Assembly (NCBI GenBank): GCA_003151235.1
Contig: PLWZ01000029.1
Span: 1 to 40,328, forward strand
Source of the DNA: Acidimicrobiaceae bacterium
GTDB lineage: Bacteria > Actinomycetota > Acidimicrobiia > Acidimicrobiales > RAAP-2
DNA: 40,328 nucleotides
Direction of reading: 5' to 3'
The notes beneath the pieces were generated by a model. It worked only from the letters and a program-made list of their open reading frames with translations, ran no database searches and was not told where the DNA came from. Each line of letters opens with the position of its first letter. Position 1 is the first letter of the stretch. A program made the position numbers and the translations under genes. This document shows, piece by piece, positions 24,300 through 32,752 of this stretch.

Positions 24300-25489
24300 A
24301 GGTCGTTTTCGTCACGCCCCGCTACGGACCCGAGATCATGGGAGGCGCCGAGTCGGCCTCCCGGACGCTGGCCGAGCACTTGGCCGCCGAGCCCGGGTTC
24401 GAGGTGGCCGCGTACTCCACGTGCGCCCTCGACCACCTCACCTGGGAGAACCAGCTTCCCGCCGGCGACACCGACATGAACGGGGTCACCCTGACCCGCT
24501 TCAAAGTGGCGAGCGAGCGTCAGGAGGAGTTCTTCAAGTTCGACGGCAAGCTGCGCCGGTCCCCCCGCCACGTGAGCTGGGAGCAGTCGGAGCGCTGGCT
24601 CGACCTCAACGGCCCCCAGGTGCCCGAGCTGATCGCGGCCCTGCGTTCCGGGGACGCCGATGTCGCGGTGTTCTCCCCGTACCTGTTCCTGCCGACGGTG
24701 GCCGGTATCCGCTCCGCCCGGATGCCGACGGTCCTGCACCCCGCGGCCCATGACGAACCGGCGCTGTATTTCCCGGCCATCGGCGACGCCTTCGCCAGGT
24801 CCGACGCGCTCTGTTACTACACGGCCGCGGAACGGCGGCTGGTCCAGCGCCTCTACCCCGTTGCCGAGAAGGCCCAGATCGTGCTCGGGATCGGGCTCGG
24901 GGACCCCATCGAGGGCGGCCAGAAGGGCGGCGATCTGCTCGGCCTCGGGGACCGCCCCTACCTGATCAGCGTGGGCCGGGTCGACGACCACAAGGGCTCG
25001 GCCATGCTCGACACCTTCTTCCGCCGCTACAAGGAGCACCGGCCCGGCCCGCTCGCACTGGCGCTGGTCGGCCGGGTGCACTCGACCATCGAGCCGCACC
25101 CCGACATCGTCGCGACCGGCGAGGTCGACGAGCCGACCAAGTGGGATCTGCTGCGCGACGCGTCGGCGGCGGTGTCGCCGTCGGCCATGGAGTCGTTCTC
25201 GCTCGCCATCATGGAGGCCTGGGAGCAGGCCGTCCCCGTGGTGGTGAACGCACTGTGCGAGCCGACCCGCGACCATTGCGCCCACTCGGGCGGCGGGTTG
25301 TGGTTCGGCTCCTATCGCCAGTTCGAGGTGGTGATCGACCGGCTCAGCGCGGACGCCGAACTCCGGCGGCGCCTCGGCGCGAGCGGCCGCGCCTATGTGC
25401 AGGAGCACTACCAGTGGCCGGCGCTGACGGCCCGCTACGCGCGGTTCTTGGAGTCGGTGGTCGAGCGCGGGGCGTCCGCCCGGGTCTGA
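24296..25489 (+). CDS. GT4-type glycosyltransferase
   Basis: 397 residues. GT-B fold: N-terminal FVTPRYGPEIMGGAESASRTLAEHL, linker YLISVGRVDDHKGSAML at the start of the nucleotide-sugar domain, and ESFSLAIMEAWEQAVPVVV containing the E-x7-E motif. It transfers a sugar from a nucleotide donor; retaining chemistry is the family rule. The ATG overlaps the previous TGA by four bases (ATGA). With the exporter genes upstream it probably builds the exported glycan in the cytoplasm. It ends nine bases before the convergent second glycosyltransferase. Confidence 0.9.
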   Translation: MKVVFVTPRYGPEIMGGAESASRTLAEHLAAEPGFEVAAYSTCALDHLTWENQLPAGDTDMNGVTLTRFKVASERQEEFFKFDGKLRRSPRHVSWEQSERWLDLNGPQVPELIAALRSGDADVAVFSPYLFLPTVAGIRSARMPTVLHPAAHDEPALYFPAIGDAFARSDALCYYTAAERRLVQRLYPVAEKAQIVLGIGLGDPIEGGQKGGDLLGLGDRPYLISVGRVDDHKGSAMLDTFFRRYKEHRPGPLALALVGRVHSTIEPHPDIVATGEVDEPTKWDLLRDASAAVSPSAMESFSLAIMEAWEQAVPVVVNALCEPTRDHCAHSGGGLWFGSYRQFEVVIDRLSADAELRRRLGASGRAYVQEHYQWPALTARYARFLESVVERGASARV

Positions 25490-25498
25490 GCCGCGGGC

Positions 25499-26575
25499 TC
25501 AGGCCGCAGTGGCCGTCCTGAGCAAATCGACGAACCGGGCCTTGGATCGCCCGAGGTCGAAGTGGGTGACCCGGCGGGCCGCCGCCTCGGCCAGAGCGCG
25601 CCGGAGGTCCTGGTCGGAGAGCACCCGGGCCAGCGCGGCGGCGAAGCGGAGCGGCTCCTTGGACGTGAGCACGATGCCGGCGTCGCCGACGGTCTCGGGC
25701 ACCGCCGCGGCGCCGAATGCGACGACAGGGACGCCGTGGCCCATGGCCTCGACCACCGGGACGCAGAAGCCCTCGTGGTCAGACGCGCTGACATACGCGT
25801 CGGCCGCTTCGAAGTAGGCCTCCAGTCCGGCCGGCTCGAGCGACCCCACCATCTCGACCGCGTCGGTGAGCTCGAGCCGCGCGATGAAGGACTCGAGGGC
25901 GGGCCCGTATCGCTCGCCGAGCGGGGATCCGACCAAGTGGAGCCGGGCCAGCGGGTCGTAGAGGCGCCGGTAGACGGCCAGCATCTTCACCAGGTCGTGG
26001 GGCGCCTTGTGGGGCGAGATCTTCCCGACGTAGAGCAGGTCGGCGCCGCCACGCGACTTGGCCTCGGCCAGCCGCCTTGCGATGGTCCTGTCGGGGGCCG
26101 CGCCGGTCGAGGTCATGTCGACGAGCAGGGGCACGACCGCGGTGCCCTTGTAGCCGGCCTCGATCAGCTCGGACTCGTTGAACGCGGAGTCGGCGACGGC
26201 GAACCGGCTCTCGGGGGCCAGCCGCTCGAGCTGGGCCCGGCCCAACGCGACCTCGTAGGTGACCTGGAATGCCCATCCGTCGAGCAGCTCGGCGGGCGTG
26301 ATGTTGTGGTAGTTGACGAGCTTGGGCTCGGGGCGCGCCGCGACGATGTCGAACACGCCGCTCCCAATGGAGGCGTGGTAGAGCAGCCACCGATCCTTGC
26401 CGGCCCGGCCGAGCTCGGTGATGGGCCGGCCCCGGCCCGCCACGTCGGGCGTGCAGTTCCCGTAGTAGATGTCCGAGTCGAATCCGGCCGCGCGCAGCGC
26501 GTCGGTGAGGGCGAGGGTGTGCACACCAATGGCATCACGGCTGGCCAGGGACGGGAGAACCTGGTCGATGCGCAC
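25499..26575 (-). CDS. GT4-type glycosyltransferase
   Basis: 358 residues. N-terminal IDQVLPSLASRDAIGVHTLALTDALRAAG; donor domain from LLYVGKISPHKAPHDLVKML; ASDHEGFCVPVVEAMGHGVPVVAF contains E-x7-E. It resembles Rv-type mannosyl/rhamnosyl GT4 enzymes in exopolysaccharide clusters. The longest open frame starts far upstream, but that part is low-complexity and gene-like homology begins at this GTG. A TACACT six bases before the GTG suggests a leaderless transcript. Opposite to, and ending next to, the first GT4 gene; the acceptor and sugar are unknown. Confidence 0.88.
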   Translation of the reverse strand: MRIDQVLPSLASRDAIGVHTLALTDALRAAGFDSDIYYGNCTPDVAGRGRPITELGRAGKDRWLLYHASIGSGVFDIVAARPEPKLVNYHNITPAELLDGWAFQVTYEVALGRAQLERLAPESRFAVADSAFNESELIEAGYKGTAVVPLLVDMTSTGAAPDRTIARRLAEAKSRGGADLLYVGKISPHKAPHDLVKMLAVYRRLYDPLARLHLVGSPLGERYGPALESFIARLELTDAVEMVGSLEPAGLEAYFEAADAYVSASDHEGFCVPVVEAMGHGVPVVAFGAAAVPETVGDAGIVLTSKEPLRFAAALARVLSDQDLRRALAEAAARRVTHFDLGRSKARFVDLLRTATAA

Positions 26576-26954
26576 GGCGGGAGTGTACTTTCGTGGCCCC
26601 TGTGGGCCCACCCTTTGCGCGGCTGAGGTCGGATGTTCGAGTTCTCTAGTGCCCACCAGGTCAGGGCGCATATTTGGTTCGGGCGGCGCTGCATCGGTGT
26701 CCCTTGTCGATGGCTGACATGATCGATCTAAGGCCCGGCCGGGGATGCGGTTGGGTGGACAACCGGCAGAGATGGATGGGGTTGCCGGGCGAGCGGGAGG
26801 CCCGACAGGGCGACGAGCCGGCAGCCGGTGGAGGGAAGGCCAGGGGCGGGGATATTCAGCCCTAATGGGGCTAGCTGGGCCCTCCGCGACGAGGACCACG
26901 ACAGCGGCGTCGCAATCCCGTTCCCGAAAGGCGGACAACTGGTCCTGATGCGGA
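26576..26954. other. 379-base gene-free stretch
   Basis: Between the upstream end of the second glycosyltransferase gene and the 3' end of a crotonase gene, both on the minus strand. Open frames here are GC-driven and low-complexity. It holds the glycosyltransferase promoter candidate. A short AGCCC-TAAT-GGGGCT stem is near 26858. Nothing else recognised. Confidence 0.4.
26582..26587 (-). promoter_or_regulatory. Candidate -10 box of GT4 gene, leaderless spacing
   Basis: TACACT on the minus strand, then CCCGCC, then the GTG at 26575. No Shine-Dalgarno sequence is visible before this GTG. Confidence 0.4.
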
Positions 26955-27779
26955 CTATTTCGTCGTGGGATCGCTGTAGACCGGCGGTCGTTTCTCAAAG
27001 TAGGCGCTGACGGCTTCGACCTGGTTGGGTCCGCCAATGAGGGCCCCGATCTCCCGGCGTTCGAGGGCCAGCTGCTCGGCGGTGCTGCGTCCGGCGAGCC
27101 CAGTCAAAAGACGCTTCCCCGCTCGGATCGCATGGGGGCTTTTGGCGGCCAGCTCGGCGGCCAGTTCGAGGGCAGCGGCCCGGGGATCGTCGGCCGACGA
27201 GGTGGCAAGGCCGAGGCGAACCGCCTCATCTCCGCTCACGGTGCGACCGGTCCACATGAGCTGCTTGGCCATGTCGAGACCCATGAGGCCGGGGAGCATC
27301 AGGCTGGCTGTCATGTCGGGAACCAGGCCCCAACGGATCTCGAGCACCGACAACGAGGCGTCGGGAGCGACGATTCGGATGTCGGCGCCGAGCGCGATCT
27401 GCAGGCCACCGCCGAGGCAGGGGCCGTGGATGGCGGCGATGACGGGCACTTCCAGCTCGGTCCACACCCACGCCACCTGCTGGCCCAGGTGGGTAACCCG
27501 CCCATTGGTCTGCCCCAGGTCACTGACCCCACCGTCTGCGGTTCCGGGGCCCCGGCTCTCCTTCATGGACTGGAAGCCGCCGAAGTCGAGGCCGGCACAG
27601 AACCCCCGTCCCTCACCCGAAAGCACGACGGCACGCACCCCCGGTTCGGACTTGAGCTGATCGCCCGCCTCGGCGATGGCCTTGAACATCGCCGTGTCGA
27701 GGGCGTTGAGCTTTTCCGGGCGGTTGAGGCGGACGTCGGCCACACCCCCATCGATGTTGACGAGCACGCGATCAGTCAC
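26955..27779 (-). CDS. Crotonase-family protein (enoyl-CoA hydratase/isomerase-like)
   Basis: 274 residues. LNRPEKLNALDTAMF, VVLSGEGRGFCAGLDF (CoA and oxyanion hole), HGPCLGGGLQIALGADIRI and LEIRWGLVPDM are standard crotonase segments. In hydratases two glutamates act; here the one normally in GGG-x-E-x-A is Gln (GGGLQIAL), while the LEIRWG Glu remains. That pattern suits an isomerase or other crotonase reaction better than hydration. GTG start; TAGCGT six bases upstream suggests a leaderless mRNA. Stands alone, with gene-free DNA on both sides. Confidence 0.85.
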   Translation of the reverse strand: MTDRVLVNIDGGVADVRLNRPEKLNALDTAMFKAIAEAGDQLKSEPGVRAVVLSGEGRGFCAGLDFGGFQSMKESRGPGTADGGVSDLGQTNGRVTHLGQQVAWVWTELEVPVIAAIHGPCLGGGLQIALGADIRIVAPDASLSVLEIRWGLVPDMTASLMLPGLMGLDMAKQLMWTGRTVSGDEAVRLGLATSSADDPRAAALELAAELAAKSPHAIRAGKRLLTGLAGRSTAEQLALERREIGALIGGPNQVEAVSAYFEKRPPVYSDPTTK

Positions 27780-27785
27780 GGCGCA

Positions 27786-27791
27786 ACGCTA
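27786..27791 (-). promoter_or_regulatory. Candidate -10 box of crotonase gene, leaderless spacing
   Basis: TAGCGT on the minus strand in GCGGTAGCGT, followed by TGCGCC and the GTG at 27779: exactly six bases, as expected when transcription begins at the start codon. Confidence 0.45.
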
Positions 27792-28036
27792 CCGCCTGTC
27801 ACCAGGTGGGATCCGGGCCGTCAGCATTGCGGAAGCGACGTGCAGCAACACCCCAGAGCTGGGGGACACAGAACCTGGCAATCGTCCGGGGCATCCCGGC
27901 ACAAACAATTGAGGCCCCTCGACTTGAGCCATTGGTGCGGCCCCCCGGGACACGCGATCGTTGGGAACGCTTGACGCCGAGGGCGCCGATGCCGGCCGCA
28001 AGGCATGATGCACGGACCGCCGATGGAGGAGGGGCA

Positions 28037-28819
28037 ATGCCTTTTGCGGACGTCAACGGCCAACGCCTCTACTTCGAGGATTCGGGGGGTGGGGGAGCGG
28101 CGGTGATCTTCAGCCACGGCTACCTGATGGACCACGAGATGTTCGAGCCGCAGGTGGCCGCGCTCTCCGGGGAGTTTCGCTGCATCACCTGGGATGAGCG
28201 CGGTTTCGGCCAGACCGAGGTTCATGGGCCCTTCACCTACTGGGACTCAGCCGATGACGCCCTCGCATTGCTCTCCCATCTCGGCATCGACGCGGCCTTT
28301 TTCGTCGGGATGTCCCAGGGCGGCTTCATCTCGTTGCGTGCCGCATTGCGTGCGCCCACCCGCGTTCGGGGTCTCGGCCTGATCGACACCCAGGCCGGCG
28401 CGGAGCCCGAGGAGGCGCGACCGGTCTACGAGGCGATGGCCACCGAATGGTCGACCAACGGCGCGTCCGATGAGCTGACCGGTGCGGTCGCAGCCACGAT
28501 CATGAGCCCGGGCTATGACCACGCCGGCTGGGTGGTCAAGTGGCAGGCCACTCCGAAGGAGTCCATCCTCGACCCATTCCGGACCCTCATGGATCGCGAC
28601 GACATCTCTGATCGGGTGTCAGGGATCGGTGTTCCGGCCATCATCTTCCACGGCGAGGAAGACGTGGCCATCCCGATGGAGAAGGCGGTGTATTTGGCCG
28701 AGACGCTTCCCAACTGTGAGGGGTTGGTTCGAATCGCCGGGGCCGGCCACGCGTCCAACTTGAGCCATCCCGACCAAGTCAACGGCCCACTGAGCGATTT
28801 CCTGCTCCGACACTCCTGA
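28037..28819 (+). CDS. Alpha/beta hydrolase
   Basis: 260 residues. FSHGYLMDHEMF (25-36) includes the oxyanion turn; the nucleophile elbow GMSQGG gives Ser93; the acid is Asp in FHGEEDVAIP; the base is His in AGAGHASNLSHP. Close in style to 3-oxoadipate enol-lactonase and C-C bond hydrolase-like enzymes, though the exact reaction is not readable. GGAGGAGGGGC before the ATG is an excellent ribosome binding site and fixes the start over the much longer frame. Followed, 216 bases later, by the fused acyl-CoA dehydrogenase. Confidence 0.87.
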   Translation: MPFADVNGQRLYFEDSGGGGAAVIFSHGYLMDHEMFEPQVAALSGEFRCITWDERGFGQTEVHGPFTYWDSADDALALLSHLGIDAAFFVGMSQGGFISLRAALRAPTRVRGLGLIDTQAGAEPEEARPVYEAMATEWSTNGASDELTGAVAATIMSPGYDHAGWVVKWQATPKESILDPFRTLMDRDDISDRVSGIGVPAIIFHGEEDVAIPMEKAVYLAETLPNCEGLVRIAGAGHASNLSHPDQVNGPLSDFLLRHS

Positions 28820-28875
28820 GGGTTCTCGCCTTTGGGGGTGCGCCGTTGGCGCGGCGGCAGTCGATTTCGATCCGA

Positions 28876-28988
28876 GGCCCGGAAAACCGGTTTTCGGGCC
28901 GGTCCCGATGTTCGACGGGAGCAATTCTCTGGGCGTCGGCGGTCAGCCAGTTCGGCCCGCGCGATGGTCGAGCGGGGCCGGTCCCGAT
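28876..28988 (+). promoter_or_regulatory. Palindrome and 14-bp direct repeat before the acyl-CoA operon
   Basis: AAAACCGGTTTT (28883-28894) is a perfect palindrome, flanked by GGCCCG and CGGGCC with one extra base on the left. GGGCCGGTCCCGAT occurs exactly twice, at 28896-28909 and 28975-28988, 79 bases apart. Both lie between the hydrolase stop and the fadE start. This could be a regulator-binding site, or the palindrome could be a terminator for the hydrolase. Confidence 0.4.
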
Positions 28989-29035
28989 ACGTTGGGTTCT
29001 CGAGAGCCGCCCGGCGGCTCAGTGGGGAGCCGTTG

Positions 29036-31189
29036 ATGTCGATCGCCATTTCCGAAGACCACCGAGAGCTCGCACGTACCGCCGCGGCGTTCGCCGCGGA
29101 CCGCAAGGTCCTGCAAGAGGCCCGCACCATGCTCGAGGGCGAGCACGACCGTCGCCCGCCGTTCTGGGACGAGATGGCCAAGATCGGTTGGCTGGGACTG
29201 CACGTGCCCGAGGAGTTCGGTGGCTCCGGGTTCGGACTGCCCGAGTTGGTCGTCGTGGTCGAGCAACTGGCCCGTCAGGTTGCCCCGGGGCCCTTTGTGC
29301 CAACGGTGATCGCGTCGGCGATCGTGGCCCGGGCCGGGACCCCCGAACAGCAGGCGCGGTGGCTGCCCGGTTTGACCGACGGCTCGGTGACGGCCGCGGT
29401 CGGCCTGGCCGGCGAGCTCGCCCTCAGCGGGGGCAAGGCGGGCGGCGATGCCGGCGTGGTCCTCGGCGGCGCGGTCGCCGACCTGCTGGTGCTTCGGTGC
29501 GGCGACGATCTCGTCCTGTTGGAGGCCTCGGCTCCCGGGGTCAGCATCGTGAGCCCGCACAACGTCGATCCGTCGAGGCCGAGCGCCCGGGTCCAAGTGG
29601 ACGCCGCCCCGGCCGGAGTCGTGGCCGGCGCGTTCGGACTCGCCCTCGCCCTGGCCCGCACGTTGTTCGCCGCCGAGGCCTCCGGCGTCGCCCGGGCGGC
29701 CACCGAGTCGGCGACGGAGTACGCGAAGGAGCGCCAGCAGTTCGGCCGGCCGATCGGGATGTTCCAGGCGATCAAGCACCACTGCGCCAACATGCTCGTC
29801 TCGGCCGAGCTGGCCGCCTCCACCACCTGGGACGCCGCGCGGGCGGCCGAAGAGGGTGGGGACCAATTCTTCCTGTCGGCCGCCATCGCCGCCGCGCTGT
29901 CGGTGCCCGCCGCGGTCGAGAACGCCCAACTCAATATCCAGGTCCACGGCGGCATCGGCTTCACCTGGGAGCACGATGCCCACCTGTTGCTGCGCCGGGC
30001 GATGGCCATCGCTGCGGTCATCGATGCCGTCGGCGCCGCCGAGGACACGACCGCACTGACCGCGCGCGGTGTTCGCCGCGAGGTCGGACTCGACCTGCCG
30101 CCGGAGGCCGAAGCGATCCGTGCCGAGGTCCGGAGCGACGCCGCGTCGATCGCAGCACTCAGCGACACCGACCAGAGGAACCGGCTGATCGAGACCGGCT
30201 ACGTCATGCCGCACTGGCCCCGGCCGTGGGGCCGGGAAGCCAACGCGGTCGAGCAGCTCGTCATCGACGAGGAGTTCGCCGCGGCCGGCATCACCCGACC
30301 CCAGTTCGGGATCACCGGATGGGTGATCCTCACCCTGATCCAGCACGGGACCGACGACCAGATCGAACGGTGGGTGCGCCCGACGCTGACCGGCGAGCTC
30401 GTCTGGTGCCAGCTGTTCAGCGAACCCGACGCCGGTTCGGACGCCGCCGGGATCAAGACCAAGGCCACCGAGGTGGCGGGCGGGTTCGTCATCAACGGTC
30501 AGAAGGTCTGGACGAGCGGGGCCCAGGTGGCCCACATGGGTCTGGCCACCGTCCGCTCGGACCCCGACGCGCCCAAGCACGCCGGCATCACCACCGTCGT
30601 GATCGACATGCACGCGCCGGGCGTGGAGGTTCGCCCGCTCCGCCAGATCACCGGGGCCTCCGGCTTCAACGAGGTCTTCTTCTCCGACGTGTTCATCCCG
30701 GACACCGACGTCGTCGGCGCCCCGAACGCGGGTTGGACGGTCGCCCGGGCCACGCTCGGCAACGAGCGCGTGAGCATCGGCAGCGGCGCCGGCGGCGGCC
30801 CGGGCGGTCCCGACGTCGTCGGGCCCCTCACCGCCAACGCTGACCGGCTCTCGGGCGGCGCGGCCCGGGTCGGCCGCTACCTGGGCGTGCAGCACTCGAT
30901 GAAGCTGCTCAACCTGCGCAGCGCCCAGCGGAAGGTGTCGGGTGCCGGGCCGGGACCCGAGGGCAACGTGACGAAGCTCCTGTTGGCCGAGCAGAACCTG
31001 GAGCTGGCCGCCATCCTCGCCGCGCTGTCCGGCCCCGACGCCGCCTTCACCGAGGGCCCCGGTGCGACGGCGGCCATGCTCGGCCTCGGGAGCCGGGCGC
31101 TTTCGATCGCCGGCGGGACGTCGGAGATCACCCGCAACCAGATCGGCGAGCGCATCCTCGAGCTGCCGAGAGACCCGTTGCTCCGCTGA
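29036..31189 (+). CDS. Fused double acyl-CoA dehydrogenase (FadE34/FadE6-like)
   Basis: 717 residues, twice the normal length, with two acyl-CoA dehydrogenase modules. Module 1 (about 1-345): ISEDHRELARTAAAFA, GLHVPEEFGGSGFGLPE, EYAKERQQFGRPIGMFQAIKH, QVHGGIGFTWEHDAHLLLRR. Module 2 (about 365-717): GREANAVEQLVIDEEFAAAG, LFSEPDAGSDAAGIKT, FVINGQKVWTSGA, and the C-terminal LSIAGGTSEITRNQIGERIL. In M. tuberculosis, single-chain FadE34 does what two-gene alpha2beta2 FadE pairs do in cholesterol side-chain oxidation. GGGGAG before the ATG fixes the start. One base separates it from the acyl-CoA synthetase, so they are co-transcribed. Confidence 0.92.
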   Translation: MSIAISEDHRELARTAAAFAADRKVLQEARTMLEGEHDRRPPFWDEMAKIGWLGLHVPEEFGGSGFGLPELVVVVEQLARQVAPGPFVPTVIASAIVARAGTPEQQARWLPGLTDGSVTAAVGLAGELALSGGKAGGDAGVVLGGAVADLLVLRCGDDLVLLEASAPGVSIVSPHNVDPSRPSARVQVDAAPAGVVAGAFGLALALARTLFAAEASGVARAATESATEYAKERQQFGRPIGMFQAIKHHCANMLVSAELAASTTWDAARAAEEGGDQFFLSAAIAAALSVPAAVENAQLNIQVHGGIGFTWEHDAHLLLRRAMAIAAVIDAVGAAEDTTALTARGVRREVGLDLPPEAEAIRAEVRSDAASIAALSDTDQRNRLIETGYVMPHWPRPWGREANAVEQLVIDEEFAAAGITRPQFGITGWVILTLIQHGTDDQIERWVRPTLTGELVWCQLFSEPDAGSDAAGIKTKATEVAGGFVINGQKVWTSGAQVAHMGLATVRSDPDAPKHAGITTVVIDMHAPGVEVRPLRQITGASGFNEVFFSDVFIPDTDVVGAPNAGWTVARATLGNERVSIGSGAGGGPGGPDVVGPLTANADRLSGGAARVGRYLGVQHSMKLLNLRSAQRKVSGAGPGPEGNVTKLLLAEQNLELAAILAALSGPDAAFTEGPGATAAMLGLGSRALSIAGGTSEITRNQIGERILELPRDPLLR

Positions 31190-31190
31190 C

Positions 31191-32735
31191 ATGACCGACA
31201 TCTCCTCCTCCGCCGACCCGAAGGCCGACGCAGTGGTCATGGCCTCGTCAGGCGAACGACTGTCGTTCGCCGAGCTCGAGACCCGCTCAAGGCGACTGGC
31301 CCACCTGCTGCGTGACCGCGGCCTCGAGTGCGGCGCCCACATGGCCGTCCTGCTCGACAACAACCTCCGCTACTTCGAGGTGTGCTGGGCGGCCCGTCGG
31401 GCCGGCCTGTTCATCACGCCGGTCAACTGGCACCTCGGCCCGGGCGAGGCCGGCTACATCGTGGAGGACTGCGGGGCCACCGCCCTCGTGACGTCGAACC
31501 ACCTCGAGTCGCTCGCCCGCGAGTTGGGCCAACGACTGGGTTCTGTGACGACGCGCCTGGTCGTCGACGACGCGGTCGAGGGGTTCGAGGACTACGAGGC
31601 CGCGATCGCGTCGCAACCGGACACGCCGCTCGAAGAGGAGACGGCCGGAGCCCTCATGTTCTACTCGTCGGGCACCACCGGTCGACCCAAGGGGATCCTG
31701 CCGAACATAGAGCCGGCCCCATTCGGCACGCCGACCGGCCTCGACATGCTGACCCAGGCGCTCTACGGGTTCGAGCCCGGCATGGTCTATCTCTGCCCGG
31801 CGCCGCTGTACCACGCCGCGCCGATCGCGTGGTCGCTCGCGACCCAGCGGGCCGGCGGGACCGTCGTCGTCATGGAGCGCTTTGACGCCGAGGGGGTGCT
31901 CGCCGCGATCGAGGAGCACCGGGTCACCCACGTGCAGTTCGTCCCGACCCACTTCATCCGGATGCTGCGACTCGACCCCGAGATTCGGGAGCGCTACGAC
32001 CTGTCCAGCCTGCGCACGGTCATCCACGCAGCCGCGCCGTGTCCGGTCGAGATCAAGCGCCAGATGCTCGACTGGTTCGGCCCGATCATCTACGAGTACT
32101 ACGCGGGCAGCGAGGGCAGCGGATTCTGCGCCGTCGGGCCCGAGGAGTGGCTGGCCCACCCCGGGACGGTCGGGCGGCCCCTCGGGGTCACCTTGCACAT
32201 CACCGACGAGGACGGAACCGAGCAGCCGACCGGCGAGGTGGGGCAGATCTGGTTCGAGAGCGGGGTCCGATTCCAGTACCACCACGACGAGGAGAAGACC
32301 AAGGCCGCCTTCAACGAGCACGGGTGGAGCACGCTCGGCGACGTCGGGTACCTCGACGCCGAGGGCTACCTCTATCTCACCGACCGCATCTCGCACATGA
32401 TCATCTCCGGCGGCGTCAACATCTACCCCCAGGAGATCGAGGACGTCGTCGTGATGCACCTCGGCGTGGCCGACGTCGCGGTGATCGGCGCCCCCGACGA
32501 GGAGATGGGGGAGTCGGTGATGGCGGTGGTCCAGCCGACCGACCCCGACGCCGACGAGGACGCGCTGGCGGCGGAACTCAACGCGCTGTGCCGGGCCCAG
32601 CTGGCCGGCTTCAAGTGCCCGCGCCAGTACCGGTTCACGGCCTCCCTGCCCCGCCTGCCGACGGGCAAGCTGCTGAAGCGCGTGGTGCGCGAAGAGTTCG
32701 GCGGCTCGTCGGCCGGCTCCGTCGTCGGCACCTGA
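31191..32735 (+). CDS. AMP-forming acyl-CoA synthetase
   Basis: 514 residues. ATP motif YSSGTTGRPKG (158-168); EYYAGSEGSG and HGWSTLGDVGYLDAEGYLYLTDR are the downstream adenylation motifs; the Lys in LPTGKLLKR near residue 497 is the adenylation lysine. Activates a carboxylic acid to its CoA thioester, which the preceding dehydrogenase could use. The ATG lies one base after the dehydrogenase stop. The match is to FadD-type, medium or long or steroid-side-chain substrates; specificity is open. Followed after 17 bases by the GH13 gene. Confidence 0.9.
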   Translation: MTDISSSADPKADAVVMASSGERLSFAELETRSRRLAHLLRDRGLECGAHMAVLLDNNLRYFEVCWAARRAGLFITPVNWHLGPGEAGYIVEDCGATALVTSNHLESLARELGQRLGSVTTRLVVDDAVEGFEDYEAAIASQPDTPLEEETAGALMFYSSGTTGRPKGILPNIEPAPFGTPTGLDMLTQALYGFEPGMVYLCPAPLYHAAPIAWSLATQRAGGTVVVMERFDAEGVLAAIEEHRVTHVQFVPTHFIRMLRLDPEIRERYDLSSLRTVIHAAAPCPVEIKRQMLDWFGPIIYEYYAGSEGSGFCAVGPEEWLAHPGTVGRPLGVTLHITDEDGTEQPTGEVGQIWFESGVRFQYHHDEEKTKAAFNEHGWSTLGDVGYLDAEGYLYLTDRISHMIISGGVNIYPQEIEDVVVMHLGVADVAVIGAPDEEMGESVMAVVQPTDPDADEDALAAELNALCRAQLAGFKCPRQYRFTASLPRLPTGKLLKRVVREEFGGSSAGSVVGT

Positions 32736-32752
32736 CGCCGGGCCTCGCCGGC

